From Brachycybe producta (taxonomy: Eukaryota > Arthropoda > Diplopoda > Playtdesmida > Andrognathidae): DNA of 64,000 nt. The position numbers and the translations under genes are program-made. The number at the start of each line of letters is the position of its first letter. Position 1 is the stretch's first letter. Shown one piece after another: positions 50,751 to 64,000 of the stretch. The notes below the pieces were generated by a model, which was not told the origin of the DNA, did not search any database, and saw nothing but the letters and a program-made list of their open reading frames with translations. Where the stretch lies: the NCBI GenBank assembly GCA_036925085.1, contig JAUPFP010000013.1, forward strand, positions 1,923,001 through 1,987,000, read 5' to 3'.

Positions 50751-52045
50751 GTTTATTTAAAATAGAACTGCATTTTTTATTCTTATACAACCTGCAGATT
50801 CAGTCTAAATAATTTACCTGTTAAATGACAATTACAAAATTAGATTATTTATTATTCTTGTTATAATATAACGAGTATTATGAAATTATGAAAAGCTTAC
50901 ACGAATAGTCTTACCAATCTCAAGTTTTCTCAGTTAGATGGAATAATAAAAAAAATGTTTAGATTGAATCTGTACATTATGAAAATTTCTTCTTGAATGA
51001 ATCATATTTCACATTGAATTAGACTAAACAATTAGTTTATTTTTCGTAGCACATTCTAATTATGCGCACAAAGAGATTTTTTTCTATTTAAAGTTTTACA
51101 ATTTTACTTATACAGTTTTAATGATAAAATCAGGACTTCTGTAATTGAATTTGTGTGGTTTGTGACAGTCATATACATACAGTACACACATTTATAGTCA
51201 ACAACCACTAAATTAATTTGCCTTTGAACGTGTGCTTTATACATTATACAATCAAGTGTTTGAATTTGTTAATTCCTATTTTGACGTATTCTACATTACT
51301 ACTTAATAAAGAAAAAACATTCTTTTATAGATTTATCTTGAGTTATTTTAATGGAATAATACAAAGAAAAATTGTGTTATTGAATACATTAATTAAGACA
51401 GTGGCTCATATGAATAAAAAGTGAGCATTTGCTCATGAATATGAGCACAGAGAAACAAAAACAATACCCTAGAGTCCAATGGTCACCATATGAATAAAGT
51501 TGAGCGAATACTCCAAATATTGAGTAATTGCTTGCAAAAAAAATTGAGTTGGTTCAGGAGTAGACTCAACTTGTTTCAAAACAGAAAATGACTGATTTTT
51601 TTTAATTTAAACTACAAAACAAGAAACATAAAAGTTTATTTAATTTCTAAAATAGCAATGCATATAGGCAAACTGACAACATTTGTCATACAAATATTTT
51701 TCTGACAAATTGGAATTGGGGGGTGGTGATCATTTTTGTATCCTATTTCTTGACAGCATTGAAAAAAATCTAACATAACTATGAGAATGCTCTATAGGAA
51801 AGTATAAAGTTCATAGAATATGAATATCCTGTATTTGGCTGTGATGGGAAATGATCTGTATAGATACTCTTTCATGTGAGTAGAAGCTCAAGATTTATTA
51901 TTATTCATATAAAAATGAGCAAATATACTCATGCTGAAACTATTTGCATAGGAGCATTGAGAGTTTTTTTTTACCTTTTTTTTCCTACTACCCCAAAGCA
52001 TCATAATACATTTTAGTAAAAGAAGTGCTGATTTGAATTTGATTT

Positions 52046-63745
<11,700 letters not shown>

Positions 63746-64000
63746 CTGTACATATTATATGTTAGAAATATATTATTTTATATAAATAATTATAAATTTT
63801 ATGATATTTTTGAATTGTAACAAGAATTGTAACCGAAAAAATTCAGATGTTTCCACTGAACTTAGAACCCAACAGTGTCAGCACTGCTTTAATAATAGTT
63901 GGTTTTAAAGTATTATTGCCTTCATAAGTTTATAGCCTTCTTTTACTTAGCGACTTATGTAGTCAATTATTTCTCAAGATTTTTTCTTGATACACTCCTC
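63746..64000 (-). other. DCXR intron 1, running off the window
   Basis: This lies upstream of the acceptor (minus strand ATATGTACAG) of the first visible DCXR exon. No start codon followed by a phase-2 donor is present, so the start exon lies beyond 64000. Confidence 0.7.

Noticed and set aside
63746-64000. Search for the DCXR start exon within the window
   Set aside because: The ATGs on the minus strand here are not followed by a donor in the required phase before a stop.

Overview
The window is from a nuclear genome of a multicellular animal. It is visibly AT-rich, its genes are split by GT-AG introns, and it is littered with foldback/MITE-type repeats and LINE pieces. A very large secreted protein built from Peritrophin-A (CBM14) chitin-binding domains points to a chitin-bearing invertebrate, most likely an arthropod or arthropod-like lineage; this is inference and the species cannot be named from the sequence. 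No operon, CRISPR array, rRNA or tRNA was recognised.

Layout. (1) 84-5999, + strand: a complete three-exon gene for a secreted mucin-like protein of 1650 residues with ten CBM14 domains; its first coding exon is a short signal-peptide exon. (2) 6899-9332, - strand: a complete five-exon ADPRM-like Mn-dependent ADP-ribose/CDP-alcohol diphosphatase (358 aa), tail-to-tail with gene 1. (3) About 9.4-35.2 kb: a gene-poor stretch with no convincing protein gene but at least eight inverted-repeat elements, including a hAT-like element with an 8-bp target duplication and a Harbinger-like MITE with a TTA duplication. (4) 35.2-36.77 kb, - strand: a 5'-truncated RTE-type non-LTR retrotransposon that keeps a 505-codon open reverse transcriptase frame. 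(5) 37481-49636, + strand: a complete SLC8-type Na+/Ca2+ exchanger (NCX/Calx) of 11 confident coding exons plus three phase-compatible candidate cassette exons (812 to 872 aa). (6) 52046-63745 and beyond the right edge, - strand: an L-xylulose reductase/carbonyl reductase-like SDR (DCXR family) lacking only its first coding exon. Its 9.9-kb intron holds, on the opposite strand, (7) 58311-60697: a two-exon FkbM-family methyltransferase with a signal anchor and an apparent GC-AG intron.

The five host genes have unrelated jobs (extracellular chitin matrix, nucleotide-sugar/phospholipid-precursor hydrolysis, calcium extrusion, pentose/dicarbonyl reduction, methyl transfer), so this looks like ordinary chromosomal neighbourhood rather than a pathway cluster. 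The right half (34-63 kb) is seeded by many copies of one foldback family, mostly in introns, one of which ends immediately upstream of the methyltransferase start codon. No clearly undescribed biological system was found. The most check-worthy points are the nested methyltransferase gene with its GC donor, the candidate exchanger cassette exons, and the repeat families.
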